Virus record (IMG/VR): IMGVR_UViG_3300049846_002201
Coordinates: 1 to 22,934 of that record
Length of the DNA stretch: 22,934 nucleotides
Source of the DNA: a virus
Reading direction: 5' to 3' (one strand)
Shown here: positions 14,318-22,838 of the stretch, one piece after another
Numbering within the stretch: the first letter of the stretch is position 1
Layout: the number at the start of each line of letters is the position of its first letter
Translations under genes and position numbers: made by a program
Notes under the pieces: generated by a model
The model's input: the letters and a program-made list of their open reading frames with translations, nothing else
What the model was told of the DNA's origin: nothing
The model's database searches: none

Positions 14318-14340
14318 GGGGGCCTCTTGGCCCCCCTTTT
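14318..14340 (+). terminator. Rho-independent terminator after the coat gene
   Basis: GGGGGCC, loop TCTT, GGCCCCC (14318-14335), then C and TTTT, with further T-rich sequence. A 7-bp all-GC stem eight bases after the coat stop. The next gene begins 16 bases later, so it is probably a partial terminator that lowers tail-gene expression relative to coat. Confidence 0.85.
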
Positions 14341-14355
14341 CTTTAAGAGGTAAAA

Positions 14356-14658
14356 ATGGCGTTAGATAATGACAAGGTAAAAACCAAAACGGAACTTTTT
14401 GCCTCTCAAAGAGAAGAGCAGGTTAAGCAGCATATTGTATATGATCTTCAAGATCGGCCTGTTTTTGTATTTACAATGCATATTAGCGGGGTCGCGGGAG
14501 ATCCTTGCTCTGTAACTGAGTATGTGTATCGCAACGGGACATCTACACAAGTAGTAGCAAGGCAGGAGCGGGTAGGAGTTTGGGGTGCAACATGGGACTC
14601 TGCTTTTACATATGACCCAACAGTGACTTATGATCCAGATGGGGATGGAGTGCTATAA
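14356..14658 (+). CDS. Hypothetical protein after the coat gene
   Basis: 100 aa with a good AAGAGG site. The first third is basic and helical (KTKTELFASQREEQVKQHIV); the rest is strand-rich and ends in an acidic Asp/Tyr/Gly segment (YDPTVTYDPDGDGVL), which might bind calcium. Its place just after coat would fit a head-completion or capsid-decoration protein, but I do not recognise a family. Its stop TAA shares one base with the ATG of the next gene. Confidence 0.6.
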   Translation: MALDNDKVKTKTELFASQREEQVKQHIVYDLQDRPVFVFTMHISGVAGDPCSVTEYVYRNGTSTQVVARQERVGVWGATWDSAFTYDPTVTYDPDGDGVL

Positions 14659-16829
14659 TGATTTTTGAAAAACAGCGGTGGGAAGTCTGGAATATGACTC
14701 AGCATCCGTACAAGCATTCCTTGGCGGAGTTTTCCTTTTCTAATCCGGCTCTTCCAGGTGTTACAAATGTTGAGTCAGCGATCAACTGGTTGGTTGCGGT
14801 TTTATACCCCAATGCAAAAGCGAATGTGGCGACAGTAGCGGCACTTCCTCCTGGGGGCAATACCTTAAATGATTATCGAGTTGTTTTGGATGACGGGGAT
14901 GGAAATCCTGCTGGCTATAGATGGGAACAACGAGAGGGAGAAGCTGTACCTAGTTGGCATAAAGTTTTTGATTTTGATTGGTCCACAGACGCCATACTTG
15001 CTGCGCTTATGGACGTTACGCAAGACGTGTATGTGTATCAAAAAGGTAAAACAGATTTAGATGATACAGGTACGCCTATTGTCGGGGTATTTTCCGGACA
15101 AAGGATTTGGGGCGGAAATTTAGCAGGACAGAATCTAACGCTTGACGCGAACAGTGCCGATAACACGGGATATGTTCAAGTTAATAATAATTTTAGACCT
15201 GTTCTTGATAATACTTTTGACCTCGCTACTGCACTTGAGAGGTTCGCGGATGGCTACTTCGCAGGTACTGTTTCTATTGGTACTCTTGCTTTATCTAGCG
15301 GCTCAATTTCTGATACATCTGGATCAATATCTTTCGCTGACGAAAATTTAAGTACCACTGGAAATATCACAGGCGCGGTTATCACAGGGTCTTCTCTTGT
15401 TGCTGACGATACAGTTGATACAATTACAATAGTTCCCGGCTTAATAACAGACACCACGGGAACAATTAGCTTCGGAAGCGCTAACCTTGTGACCACTGGA
15501 GTTGCGCAGTCGGATACTTATACTGTAACAGACGGAGTAGATGCTCTAGTTTTAGAGCCTAATAATCTAGGTACTTCCTATATAACGTCTAGTCTAGGCA
15601 CGATTAATTTTGACGATGAAAATTTAATTACAACGGGAACATTAACTGTCGGTGCAATTACTACGGATAGCCTAACGGTAGACGATATTTTTGTTGATGG
15701 AAATTCAATTAGCATTTTGACGTTAAATACTAATTTGAATTTAGCGGCAAATGGTACCGGCGTGATTGCTCTGGGTAGCGATCTTAATGGTGGCGCGAAT
15801 GATTTTACTAATTTTGCAAACGGTACGATCACTACGCAACTTACGGCTGGTAATGTTGTTCTTTCTACTGGAATTGATACGATTGCAGGGGATTTAACGC
15901 TTGATTCATTTACAGGGGATATTCTTTTAAATGGCGCCGCAGGTTCGCTTTCTTCTAATATTGATAATACTTATGATCTTGGTACACTGCTCAAGCGTTT
16001 TGCTGACCTGTTCTTAGCAGGAGATATTTCCGACGGCGTAAATAATATTGCGATAGGAACGCTTCTAGCATTTAGGAGTGGAATTTGGCGCGATCTTGCG
16101 CAGACAGTTCCGGCGCAAGCTGGAGATACTTTATTTTGGGATTCAGTTAACGGCGTATGGCTTGCAGATCATCCAGATACGGAGATCACACACAATCAAA
16201 TAACAGGTCTTACCATCGGTGATGCAGGCCATACGCAGTTTGTTATGCTTTCAGGTCGAGCAGGCGGCCAGATTGTACAGGGTGGAACAGCGGCGAGCGA
16301 AGATTTAATTCTAGAGTCAACATCTCACGCGACAAAAGGATATGTTTTTACCAGGGATGTTTTTGCTCCAGAGACTAGTGCAAGTTACGCGGCAGGATGG
16401 TCTGGAACCGATCTTGGCGATGCTACTCATTATTTTAGAGATATATATTCAAGAGGAGAATTTAGAGGGCTTCGCCTAGAGAATTTCACCACTGGCACAC
16501 TTCCGGCTGCGAGTGTTCAAAATATTGGTCGTGCAGTTTGGACTACTGACGAGGACCGAGTTTATATCGATACAGGAACATCATATAAGCCGATGACAAT
16601 TGGGAAATATGAGGCCGATACTGTATGGGACGGAGTAATTACATTGTTAAATGTAAACGTGAGCGCTGAGATTATTGATGCAAGAGATGCTTTATGGCAG
16701 CTTAAGGATAACGCCAATAATTTCGAAGTCATGGGAGTTACTATCTTGGCTACGAGTGCGACAAATGTTCGAATAACATCAAACATCCCGCTACCAGCGG
16801 GTAGTTACAGACTAGTAGGAGTTGAGTGA
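14658..16829 (+). CDS. Repeat-containing tail fibre protein
   Basis: 723 aa. The start overlaps the previous stop and has GGAG seven bases upstream. The first 150 residues form an attachment domain. After WGGNLAGQNLTLDANSADNT come repeated strand-rich units. A motif of the form I-S/T-D-T-S/T-G-S/T-I-S-F-x-x-E/A-N-L-x-T-T-G occurs at about 217-235, 263-281 and 309-327. A second motif, N-T-F/Y-D-L-x-T-x-L-x-R-F-A-D-x-F/Y, occurs at about 185-201 and 437-452, with a diverged copy near 590. The last 130 residues are a non-repetitive beta-rich end. This is the build of trimeric fibres that reach for the cell surface. Which end meets the receptor is not visible; the gene-order neighbours are likely tip proteins. 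Confidence 0.8.
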   Translation: MIFEKQRWEVWNMTQHPYKHSLAEFSFSNPALPGVTNVESAINWLVAVLYPNAKANVATVAALPPGGNTLNDYRVVLDDGDGNPAGYRWEQREGEAVPSWHKVFDFDWSTDAILAALMDVTQDVYVYQKGKTDLDDTGTPIVGVFSGQRIWGGNLAGQNLTLDANSADNTGYVQVNNNFRPVLDNTFDLATALERFADGYFAGTVSIGTLALSSGSISDTSGSISFADENLSTTGNITGAVITGSSLVADDTVDTITIVPGLITDTTGTISFGSANLVTTGVAQSDTYTVTDGVDALVLEPNNLGTSYITSSLGTINFDDENLITTGTLTVGAITTDSLTVDDIFVDGNSISILTLNTNLNLAANGTGVIALGSDLNGGANDFTNFANGTITTQLTAGNVVLSTGIDTIAGDLTLDSFTGDILLNGAAGSLSSNIDNTYDLGTLLKRFADLFLAGDISDGVNNIAIGTLLAFRSGIWRDLAQTVPAQAGDTLFWDSVNGVWLADHPDTEITHNQITGLTIGDAGHTQFVMLSGRAGGQIVQGGTAASEDLILESTSHATKGYVFTRDVFAPETSASYAAGWSGTDLGDATHYFRDIYSRGEFRGLRLENFTTGTLPAASVQNIGRAVWTTDEDRVYIDTGTSYKPMTIGKYEADTVWDGVITLLNVNVSAEIIDARDALWQLKDNANNFEVMGVTILATSATNVRITSNIPLPAGSYRLVGVE

Positions 16830-17458
16830 TGAAGGTTTATAGTCAGCTTGAAAAAGCGCAGGCGGAAAATGTTACAAGTGACACGGCATCAGAACCTAAG
16901 GGAATGCTAAAGTATCGTACAGATTTAAACGTCCTGAAAGTAAGCGATGGTGCTACCTATAAAGAAATGTTGGATACCGATACGGCACAAACGCTCACGA
17001 ACAAAACTTTTGGCGATGCGATTACGAATACGCAAGTCGCAACTCCGGCAAATCCTGCTGCGGGAAAAAATAAACTATATTTTAAAGCAGATGATAATTT
17101 ATATACACTTGATTCGAGTGGAAATGAGACGCAAGTAGGTGGAGTTGTAGCGTCAATTGGAATGGGTGCGAGCGGTGTTTCATTTAAGTCTTCCAACTAT
17201 ACGATAGTCAATGGAGATAAAGGCGTAGTTTTTACTATAGATTCTAGCGGGGGTGCATTTAACCTCACTTTACCTACGCCATCGGCGGGGTTTATTTTTA
17301 CAGTAAAAGACGGGGCGGGATTTTTATCTACTAATCCTGTAACAATAGTTAGAACTTCTGGTGAGACCATTGAAGGATTAGCCACAGATTATATTTGCGA
17401 GGGAGATTTTAATTCTTACACATTTATCTGTGACAGCACTGATTGGTATTTGGTTTAA
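16829..17458 (+). CDS. Beta-rich tail or receptor-binding-like protein
   Basis: 209 aa from the ATG at 16829, which has AGGAG seven bases upstream and shares one base with the previous stop (TGATG); a GTG one codon earlier is less likely. The middle contains TDTAQTLTNKTFGDAI, a TLTNKT word frequent in phage fibre and tail proteins. The C-terminal half (YTIVNGDKGVVFTIDSSGGA, LTLPTP, FTVKDGAGFLSTNPVTI, ending DSTDWYLV) follows the repeating pattern of beta-structured domains at fibre tips. Likely part of the adsorption apparatus together with the flanking fibre and glycine-rich genes. Confidence 0.65.
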   Translation: MKVYSQLEKAQAENVTSDTASEPKGMLKYRTDLNVLKVSDGATYKEMLDTDTAQTLTNKTFGDAITNTQVATPANPAAGKNKLYFKADDNLYTLDSSGNETQVGGVVASIGMGASGVSFKSSNYTIVNGDKGVVFTIDSSGGAFNLTLPTPSAGFIFTVKDGAGFLSTNPVTIVRTSGETIEGLATDYICEGDFNSYTFICDSTDWYLV

Positions 17459-17467
17459 GGAGATAAA

Positions 17468-18265
17468 ATGAAAACAGTAAAAGTATTTAACGCTACAAAT
17501 ACAACATGGCCTGTTCCAGCGGGAGTAACAAAGGCTAAAGCTATAATCGTCGGTGGCGGCGGCGGCGGCGGTGGCGGTGGAGCGGGTACAACGCTTTTTA
17601 CATCCTGTGGTGGCGGTGGCGGCGGCGGCGGACAAGTCGTTGAAGTTGAGCTTTTACTTACTCCAGGGGAACTTTTAAATATTCAAGTAGGTAGCGGTGG
17701 ATCAGCAGGAGTAGGAAATAGCGGTGTAAGCGGTACAGCAGGGGGTACTGGAGGAGATTCATCGATTACAACCACGCTGCACTCAGTATCCGCAAAAGGT
17801 GGGGTAGGAGGAGCAGGAGGATTAGTTGGTCAAACTGGCTCGCAAGCAGGCGGTAACGGCGGCAATGGAGGGGGATATTTTGACAACGGAATTGGGGGAA
17901 CTGGTGTTGCGACTGCCGCAGGAAATGCTGGGACATATAATGGAGGATCTGGAGCTGGTGGAGCAGGTGCTGGAGATAGTAATAGTGCAAGTGGCGGAGC
18001 AGGTTCTAAAAGTTTACGTGCAAGCGGAGGCGCTGCCGGAGCAGTATCGGGAGGACCCAGCGGGGGAGGTGGCGGCGCGAGTTGGGGCGCGGGAGGAGCA
18101 GGCGGAGTCGGGCTTGCCGCTGGAGTTAATGGCACTGGTAGCGGTGTGACAGCGGTAAACAATTCCGGAGGCGGTGGCGGCGGCGGGGGAGGAAAAAGTA
18201 CATCTGCGGGGGCATATACGCAAGGTGGAGCAGGCGGATCTGGTAAGGTTATTTTAATTTTTTAA
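17468..18265 (+). CDS. Glycine-rich tail adhesin-like protein
   Basis: 265 aa with a AAGGAG site. The N-terminus (KVFNATNTTWPVPAGVTKAK, then AIIVG) matches the start of phage glycine-rich domain proteins ('W-x-V-P-A-G-V-T-x-x-x-V-x-x-V-G-G-G'). Two pure Gly runs (about 29-38 and 48-55) follow. Residues 75-260 are mostly Gly/Ala/Ser with repeated GG-x-GG units, and the end GGAGGSGKVILIF is typical of the family. In T-even-like phages, gp38 adhesins use packed Gly-rich helices at the fibre tip to set host range; a similar role is inferred here from composition and position. The long GGN tracts are prone to slippage. Confidence 0.8.
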   Translation: MKTVKVFNATNTTWPVPAGVTKAKAIIVGGGGGGGGGGAGTTLFTSCGGGGGGGGQVVEVELLLTPGELLNIQVGSGGSAGVGNSGVSGTAGGTGGDSSITTTLHSVSAKGGVGGAGGLVGQTGSQAGGNGGNGGGYFDNGIGGTGVATAAGNAGTYNGGSGAGGAGAGDSNSASGGAGSKSLRASGGAAGAVSGGPSGGGGGASWGAGGAGGVGLAAGVNGTGSGVTAVNNSGGGGGGGGGKSTSAGAYTQGGAGGSGKVILIF

Positions 18266-18274
18266 GGAGACGTT

Positions 18275-18451
18275 ATGGAGACAATATATGCATTAATAAA
18301 AGATGGGGTAGTAGTGAACACAATCGTAGCAGATGCGGATAATATCGCAGTTATATCTTCCTTATGGGATTATTGTATCGACATTACTAATTTAACCCCT
18401 AGACCATCCGTAAATTGGCTTTATGACGGCGAAACATTTACGCAACAATAG
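18275..18451 (+). CDS. 58-aa small protein downstream of the glycine-rich adhesin
   Basis: A short gene with a perfect AAGGAG site in a gap between longer ones. It reads METIYALIKDGVVVNTIVAD, then NIAVISSLWDYCIDITN, and ends VNWLYDGETFTQQ. The layout 'Y-A-L-I-x-x-G-x-V-x-N-x-I-V-A-D ... D-x-T ... P-x-x-x-W-x-Y-D-G-x-x-F' recurs in small phage proteins placed after fibre or adhesin genes, where they are sometimes labelled fibre-assembly or tail proteins. Its place suggests a partner or chaperone of the adhesin, which is an inference. Confidence 0.75.
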   Translation: METIYALIKDGVVVNTIVADADNIAVISSLWDYCIDITNLTPRPSVNWLYDGETFTQQ

Positions 18452-18460
18452 GAGTAATAA

Positions 18461-18697
18461 ATGACTGAAATAATTATAGGTTTTCTAAACACAAATCCTC
18501 ATTTCGCGGTGTTATTCACATTAATTTCAGTAAGCCGAACAGTTTTCAAACCGGCTTGCTCTTTAATCCAGCTCTATGTCGATGCTACACCGACGAAAAA
18601 GGATAACGAAGTATGGAATAAAATAAAAGAAAAGAAAAGTTTTAAGGCAGCGGCTTATGCTATTGATTATTTTCTATCAATAAAGCTGCCGAAGTAA
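18461..18697 (+). CDS. Small membrane protein, holin candidate
   Basis: 78 aa with TAGGAG upstream. The sequence starts MTEIIIGFLNTNPHFAVLFT, continues with a hydrophobic stretch, then SRTVFKPACSLIQLYVDATP, a basic loop (TKKDNEVWNKIKEKK) and a second weakly hydrophobic helix ending DYFLSIKLPK. I recall phage proteins of this build ('N-P-x-x-A ... S-R-x-x-F-K-P ... Y-V-D-x-T-P ... D-Y/W-x-x-S-I-K-L-P') next to lysis genes. Position directly before the endolysin and its membrane character make holin the best guess, but the hydrophobic spans are modest and no proven holin motif is present. Confidence 0.55.
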   Translation: MTEIIIGFLNTNPHFAVLFTLISVSRTVFKPACSLIQLYVDATPTKKDNEVWNKIKEKKSFKAAAYAIDYFLSIKLPK

Positions 18698-18701
18698 TGA
18701 A

Positions 18702-19118
18702 ATGGCAATTTTTTCTACCCAATCTCAGGCGAGGTTAAGAGAGTGTCATGAGAAGTTACAACTTTTATTTCGTGAAGTTGTAAAGCACTATGATTGCACA
18801 ATTCTATGCGGCCACCGCAATGAAGCGGATCAAAAAGAAGCTCTTAGGGCAGGAAGATCAAAACTAGACTGGCCCAAATCTAAGCACAATTCTATGCCAT
18901 CATTAGCAGTTGATGCGGTACCATATCCTATAGATTGGAATGACATTAAGAGATTTTACCATTTTGCGGGGTTTGTTATGGGCTTGGCAAAAGTAATGGG
19001 AATTCACATTCGTTGGGGCGGAGATTTTAACTCTGATCTTAATTTTAAAAACGATAATTTTATCGATCTTCCCCATTTTGAGTTAGTTGAGGAGAAACAC
19101 AATGCAGACATTAAGTAA
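18702..19118 (+). CDS. M15-type peptidase endolysin
   Basis: 138 aa. It cuts peptide cross-bridges of peptidoglycan (L-alanyl-D-Glu or D-Ala-D-Ala-type specificity) to release progeny. The M15 metallopeptidase signature is visible: ILCGHRNEADQ (34-44), SKHNSMPSLAVDAVPYP (60-76) giving zinc ligands His62 and Asp71, and DLPHFEL (122-128) giving the catalytic Asp122 and third ligand His125; RWGGDF (104-109) is also typical. There is no signal peptide, so it needs a holin, probably the gene just upstream. The ribosome site is weak and the start lies 4 bp after the previous stop. It overlaps the next gene by 17 bp. Confidence 0.88.
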   Translation: MAIFSTQSQARLRECHEKLQLLFREVVKHYDCTILCGHRNEADQKEALRAGRSKLDWPKSKHNSMPSLAVDAVPYPIDWNDIKRFYHFAGFVMGLAKVMGIHIRWGGDFNSDLNFKNDNFIDLPHFELVEEKHNADIK

Positions 19119-19476
19119 TGGTTATAAGCTTCCAGAAACAGGAGATTTAGGAGATGTCTGGTTTCCTGCACTTGAAGATAATATTCAGCGAGTTAACGAT
19201 CATACGCATAATGGTACTGATTCTGAACCGCTTGAAAGCACTAGCATCGTTGCAGCGTCTGTATCGGTATCTGCGGGGAGCTTTACCAATCAGGGAAATG
19301 GATACTGGAGAGCAACAGTAACTGTTCCAAATGGAGGACTCGTGGACAACCATGTGGTGGTATGTAAAGACCCGACGACAAAGGATCAAATTTACTTGCG
19401 CGTTGAAAAACTAAGCATCAGTCAAGTTTATATATACACAAATTATGTGCAAAATATTGAGGTATTTTTTTCGTGA
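19102..19476 (+). CDS. Hypothetical virion-associated protein
   Basis: 124 aa from the ATG at 19102, which has a GAGGAG site; a longer TTG start at 19087 is not supported. The N-terminal third (LPETGDLGDVWFPALEDNIQ, then VNDHTHNGTDSEPL) resembles a 'D-H-x-H-N-G-x-D-S-x-x-L' element often found in phage tail and neck proteins. The remainder is a beta-rich domain (ASVSVSAGSF, YWRATVTVPNG, DQIYLRVEKLSISQVYIYTN). Its stop shares one base with the start of the next gene. It is likely structural, but the exact role is unknown. Confidence 0.6.
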   Translation: MQTLSNGYKLPETGDLGDVWFPALEDNIQRVNDHTHNGTDSEPLESTSIVAASVSVSAGSFTNQGNGYWRATVTVPNGGLVDNHVVVCKDPTTKDQIYLRVEKLSISQVYIYTNYVQNIEVFFS

Positions 19477-21743
19477 TGGAAACAAATCCGCTTGAAGTTA
19501 TAGATTTCTCTCACGGTATAACTGACTTTTATATCGATGGTACTCCTCAAGCCGGACAGAACTTCGACAATTTTTTTATTGATAGCAACAGGAAGATTTT
19601 TACACGCTGGGGGTCAGAAGTTGTTAATGACCAACTTCCTCTCGGGCTATTTCGCATAAACAAACTGGCAGCACTTGGGGATGACTTCATAGCTTTTCAA
19701 TATAAGCGAGGTTATTTTGATGACGGTGGGACATGGACCGAAATTGTAGGGCCATTATTAGGGCCGTTATTAAAGGCGGGGGATCAAAATTCAGTCATTA
19801 CAGATTCAGAGTGGCGCGGGCATCTTTTTATTTCTAGCGAAGATTTCTCTTCGGTTCAAAAAGTATATAAAGACAGCAATGGTGATTGGCAGGTAAGAAA
19901 TGCGGGCCTTCCTTACATTAGCTCTGGGTATTCTATAACGAATCCTCCGGGGGCAGGATTTACGTATTTATACGCGATAGTTCTTAAATTTTCTTACACA
20001 GTGGGAACATTAACATTTACAGATAGAAGCACGCCACATTATTACGCTACGACTATAACGGGCGGAGAAATAGGTCTTAATACGGCCATAATTAATTTAC
20101 CGACTACTTATCCGTCTTCAGAAAACTGGGACACAGCAAATTGGAAATTTGAGATATACCGCACAGCGAATAATGGTACGGAGTTTTACTATGTAAATGA
20201 AGTTCCTTTTGGAACGGGTAGTTACAATGATAATAATACAGATAATACTATTTCAACTAACGAGGTTCTTTACACGACTGGAGACGTTGCCGCAAATGAC
20301 AAGCCTCCTTTATGTAAGTATGTTCACTGCGTTAACAATTATGGGTATTATGCTCATGTTAAATCCGGCACTGAGATTGAACCTACTTTGTTATTACAGA
20401 GTAAGTTCAGTGATCCGGACTCTGTTCCCTCGTCCTTCTTCGTTAATACAGAGCAACCAATTAGAGGACTTAGTTCAATTTTTGATCGTGTTATTGTATT
20501 TTGCGATGAGTATATTTATCGTATTGATAATTACTTTACTGATGATGGCGATGGCGGCATATTCCTTAGGCGCATTGATGACAAAGCTGGGTGTATAAGC
20601 GCGAACAGTATTGTACGAACACATCTTGGAATTTTCTGGGCGGGTGTACAGGGATTCTATTGGTCTGATGGATTCCAGGTTGCACTTATAAGCGAACACC
20701 TTCCCAACACCTATAAAAAGATTACGCGAAATGCTACCGCCAAGAAAAATATAGTAGGTACTTATGAGCCTGTTAGCCAAAGAGTTTTTTGGACCGTATC
20801 AAAAGATGAAGGTGCGGGAGAGGGCGATAGCATTTATGTTCTAGACTTGAAATTTCCTTTTACACCGAGCGGAGAAAAGCGTGGTGGTACTTTTACAACT
20901 ATGTCCGGCGGGAATACTCCAAGCAATTTTCAGCCCACGCAAGTTTTACGTGTAGGAAATTATGTCTATAGAGGAGATGCTAGGGGTTACTTATTTAGAC
21001 ACAGAGAGGATAAATATACCGATCCGCGTGTAGATATAAATACAGCTTCAAATACATGGGAAATATCAACTATAATTCATAGATATGCGTCTAGTTTTTT
21101 AGATTTTGGTACTAAGTTTTATAGGAAATTTGTACCTAGGATTTTAATTTCAGCAGCAAATACGACAAATCTATCACTTGCTATCTCATCTTCTAATGAT
21201 AATAACCGGGTTGTAGGAGAGTTAAAACCGATTAGGTATACATCTAATATTGTTTGGGGCGATCCATTACCCTTATGGGGAGATGCGGATGCTTTGTGGA
21301 ATAGACAAGGGTTAATTGAAGAATGGCGAAGATTTCCAGCAGGGGGATTACGTTGTAACTATAAGCAAGTTATATTTACTAACGCAAAATCTATACTTTT
21401 TACGAGCGCATTATTAGGGACGGTTAATGTTGATGCGATAAACAAAACTGCAACCCTTGGTGGTAGCTTCCAATTTCCTGAAGATATTGTAGATTATTTT
21501 ATAAAGTTCGAAAACGATGGCTATACCAGAGAGTTTAGAATAGCTCAGGCTACAGCAACTACTATAGTATATGAAGATAGTTTGGACCAAGGTCCCAGTG
21601 TTTCGGCCCTCTATAATTTTACTATAGTAGGATATCCCAAAAGGGAAGTTCTATATTTAAATGGGTATGTTATCCATTGGGCCTTAATTTCTAAATCTCA
21701 TACACCTTTTTCATCGAGTTCATTAGGGAGTAATCCTACATGA
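19476..21743 (+). CDS. Large hub or tail-nozzle-like structural protein
   Basis: 755 aa from the ATG at 19476 (TGATG overlap); a GTG one codon earlier is less likely. The sequence is strand-rich with blades of the form 'hydrophobic-x-D/G-x-I-Y-x-x-D': FCDEYIYRIDNYFT, IFWAGVQGFYWSDGFQVALI, GNYVYRGDARGYLFRH. This suggests a propeller-like hub. The segment WAGVQGFYWSDGFQVALISEHL is characteristic of a group of phage structural proteins of this size. P22 gp10 and T7-type nozzle proteins are propeller proteins at the same place in the particle, so a hub or nozzle role is plausible. It overlaps the next gene by ATGA. Confidence 0.65.
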   Translation: METNPLEVIDFSHGITDFYIDGTPQAGQNFDNFFIDSNRKIFTRWGSEVVNDQLPLGLFRINKLAALGDDFIAFQYKRGYFDDGGTWTEIVGPLLGPLLKAGDQNSVITDSEWRGHLFISSEDFSSVQKVYKDSNGDWQVRNAGLPYISSGYSITNPPGAGFTYLYAIVLKFSYTVGTLTFTDRSTPHYYATTITGGEIGLNTAIINLPTTYPSSENWDTANWKFEIYRTANNGTEFYYVNEVPFGTGSYNDNNTDNTISTNEVLYTTGDVAANDKPPLCKYVHCVNNYGYYAHVKSGTEIEPTLLLQSKFSDPDSVPSSFFVNTEQPIRGLSSIFDRVIVFCDEYIYRIDNYFTDDGDGGIFLRRIDDKAGCISANSIVRTHLGIFWAGVQGFYWSDGFQVALISEHLPNTYKKITRNATAKKNIVGTYEPVSQRVFWTVSKDEGAGEGDSIYVLDLKFPFTPSGEKRGGTFTTMSGGNTPSNFQPTQVLRVGNYVYRGDARGYLFRHREDKYTDPRVDINTASNTWEISTIIHRYASSFLDFGTKFYRKFVPRILISAANTTNLSLAISSSNDNNRVVGELKPIRYTSNIVWGDPLPLWGDADALWNRQGLIEEWRRFPAGGLRCNYKQVIFTNAKSILFTSALLGTVNVDAINKTATLGGSFQFPEDIVDYFIKFENDGYTREFRIAQATATTIVYEDSLDQGPSVSALYNFTIVGYPKREVLYLNGYVIHWALISKSHTPFSSSSLGSNPT

Positions 21744-22249
21744 ACCCTAGGCTAAAGCGGTTAGATTTATTATTAAATGAGGTTAAAGACCCTTATGCGC
21801 AAGAAAATTTTTGGCGGATAAAACTATTTCTAGAATCTTTCTTACCTTCTATTCAAGACGCGGTGGGGAATGTTACCAAAATTACAAATATTATTAATAA
21901 GGGGGAGGAAACAGTGGCGGGAACACCATACTTCACATCTAACCCGACGCTAACTACTCCTGGAAATAACCAAACTTTAATTAGTGTAGTTGTTCCTGCG
22001 GGTATAGTTAGAAATTTGTCTCAAGTTGTTACAATATGTAGGCAAGAATCTACAGGAGATATTTATAGTGGAGCAACACTTATAGGGAGTTTCCAGACTA
22101 GTCCTGCAACACCATTGGCGTGTTTTCGCTGGGACCCTAATTATCCTGTTGCCGCAGGTACTACAATAAAAATAGATTTTAGAGCAAGGACAGGAAGTCC
22201 GATAGTTAGTGTCGATTGTCACTTACAGGCAATCGATCAAACTACCTAA
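21740..22249 (+). CDS. Hypothetical virion protein
   Basis: 169 aa. The first 45 residues are helical (LKRLDLLLNEVKDPYAQENF, then FLESFL), the pattern 'D-P-Y-x-Q-E-N-F-x-R-I/L-K-x-F-L' being familiar from phage tail genes that follow large hub proteins. The rest is a beta domain (QTLISVVVPAGIVRNLSQVV, TTIKIDFRARTGSPIVSVDC). Coupled to the previous gene by an ATGA overlap. Probably an adaptor or tail component; no specific family is named. Confidence 0.6.
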   Translation: MNPRLKRLDLLLNEVKDPYAQENFWRIKLFLESFLPSIQDAVGNVTKITNIINKGEETVAGTPYFTSNPTLTTPGNNQTLISVVVPAGIVRNLSQVVTICRQESTGDIYSGATLIGSFQTSPATPLACFRWDPNYPVAAGTTIKIDFRARTGSPIVSVDCHLQAIDQTT

Positions 22250-22265
22250 CATAAAGGAGTAAGAA

Positions 22266-22808
22266 ATGAGTTTAGCGAATGACAAACGCGAGTCATTCCC
22301 AACGCTAGAGGATGCGAGTGGGGAAGGTTCGGCGTTAAGCCAGATGCAGCAGGGTGATTCACCTGTGCTGAAAAATGGTGCGATTGGTTTTGCATTTCGT
22401 GACAGTGCAGGCAACGTGGTGCTCCCACAATTGTTGCCTACTGGCGCTGTTCCAGTAGATCAAGGTGCGCCTGGCACTCCGATCATGGACCGAGATGAAA
22501 ACGCAGGAAGTCTAACACCTGTTGACGTTGCATCGTTAACATTAACAGCATCAGAAACTTACTGTGACGTTGCAGCAATTGTTTCTTGTTTTCAGGAAAC
22601 ATTGTTTGAGCTTGTTCAAGTGAACAATGCGACAACAACAGTTCTTGCCGACATTCTAGTTGGTCCTGGTCAATACACATTCAAACTCGATTACGAGGAT
22701 TGTGTTGCTGCTGGTGCTACTGGAACGCAAGTGCTCAAAATCAGAGGTACAAATTTTAAGAAAACATCAACAATGCGCGCAACTCTTCGTGCGACAGAAG
22801 TTGCGTAA
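22266..22808 (+). CDS. Hypothetical virion-associated protein
   Basis: 180 aa with AAGGAG upstream. The N-terminal 90 residues are Gly/Pro/Ala-rich with a loose extended character (GSALSQMQQGDSPVLKNGAI, GAPGTPIMDRDENAG). The C-terminal half is a beta-sandwich-like domain (ASLTLTASETYCDVAAIV, YTFKLDYEDCVAAGATG, VLKIRGTNFKKTSTMRATLR). This build suits a secreted or particle-surface structural protein. No family is recognised. Confidence 0.55.
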   Translation: MSLANDKRESFPTLEDASGEGSALSQMQQGDSPVLKNGAIGFAFRDSAGNVVLPQLLPTGAVPVDQGAPGTPIMDRDENAGSLTPVDVASLTLTASETYCDVAAIVSCFQETLFELVQVNNATTTVLADILVGPGQYTFKLDYEDCVAAGATGTQVLKIRGTNFKKTSTMRATLRATEVA

Positions 22809-22838
22809 TTTAACAATTAATTAGGGGAGAATTATTTT

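Noticed and set aside
17830-18162. 110-aa Pro/Ala-rich minus-strand reading frame
   Set aside because: Simply the reverse strand of the glycine-rich gene (GGN codons read as NCC).
19087-19101. TTG start adding five residues to the 124-aa protein
   Set aside because: The ATG at 19102 has a GAGGAG site at ideal distance; the TTG has none.
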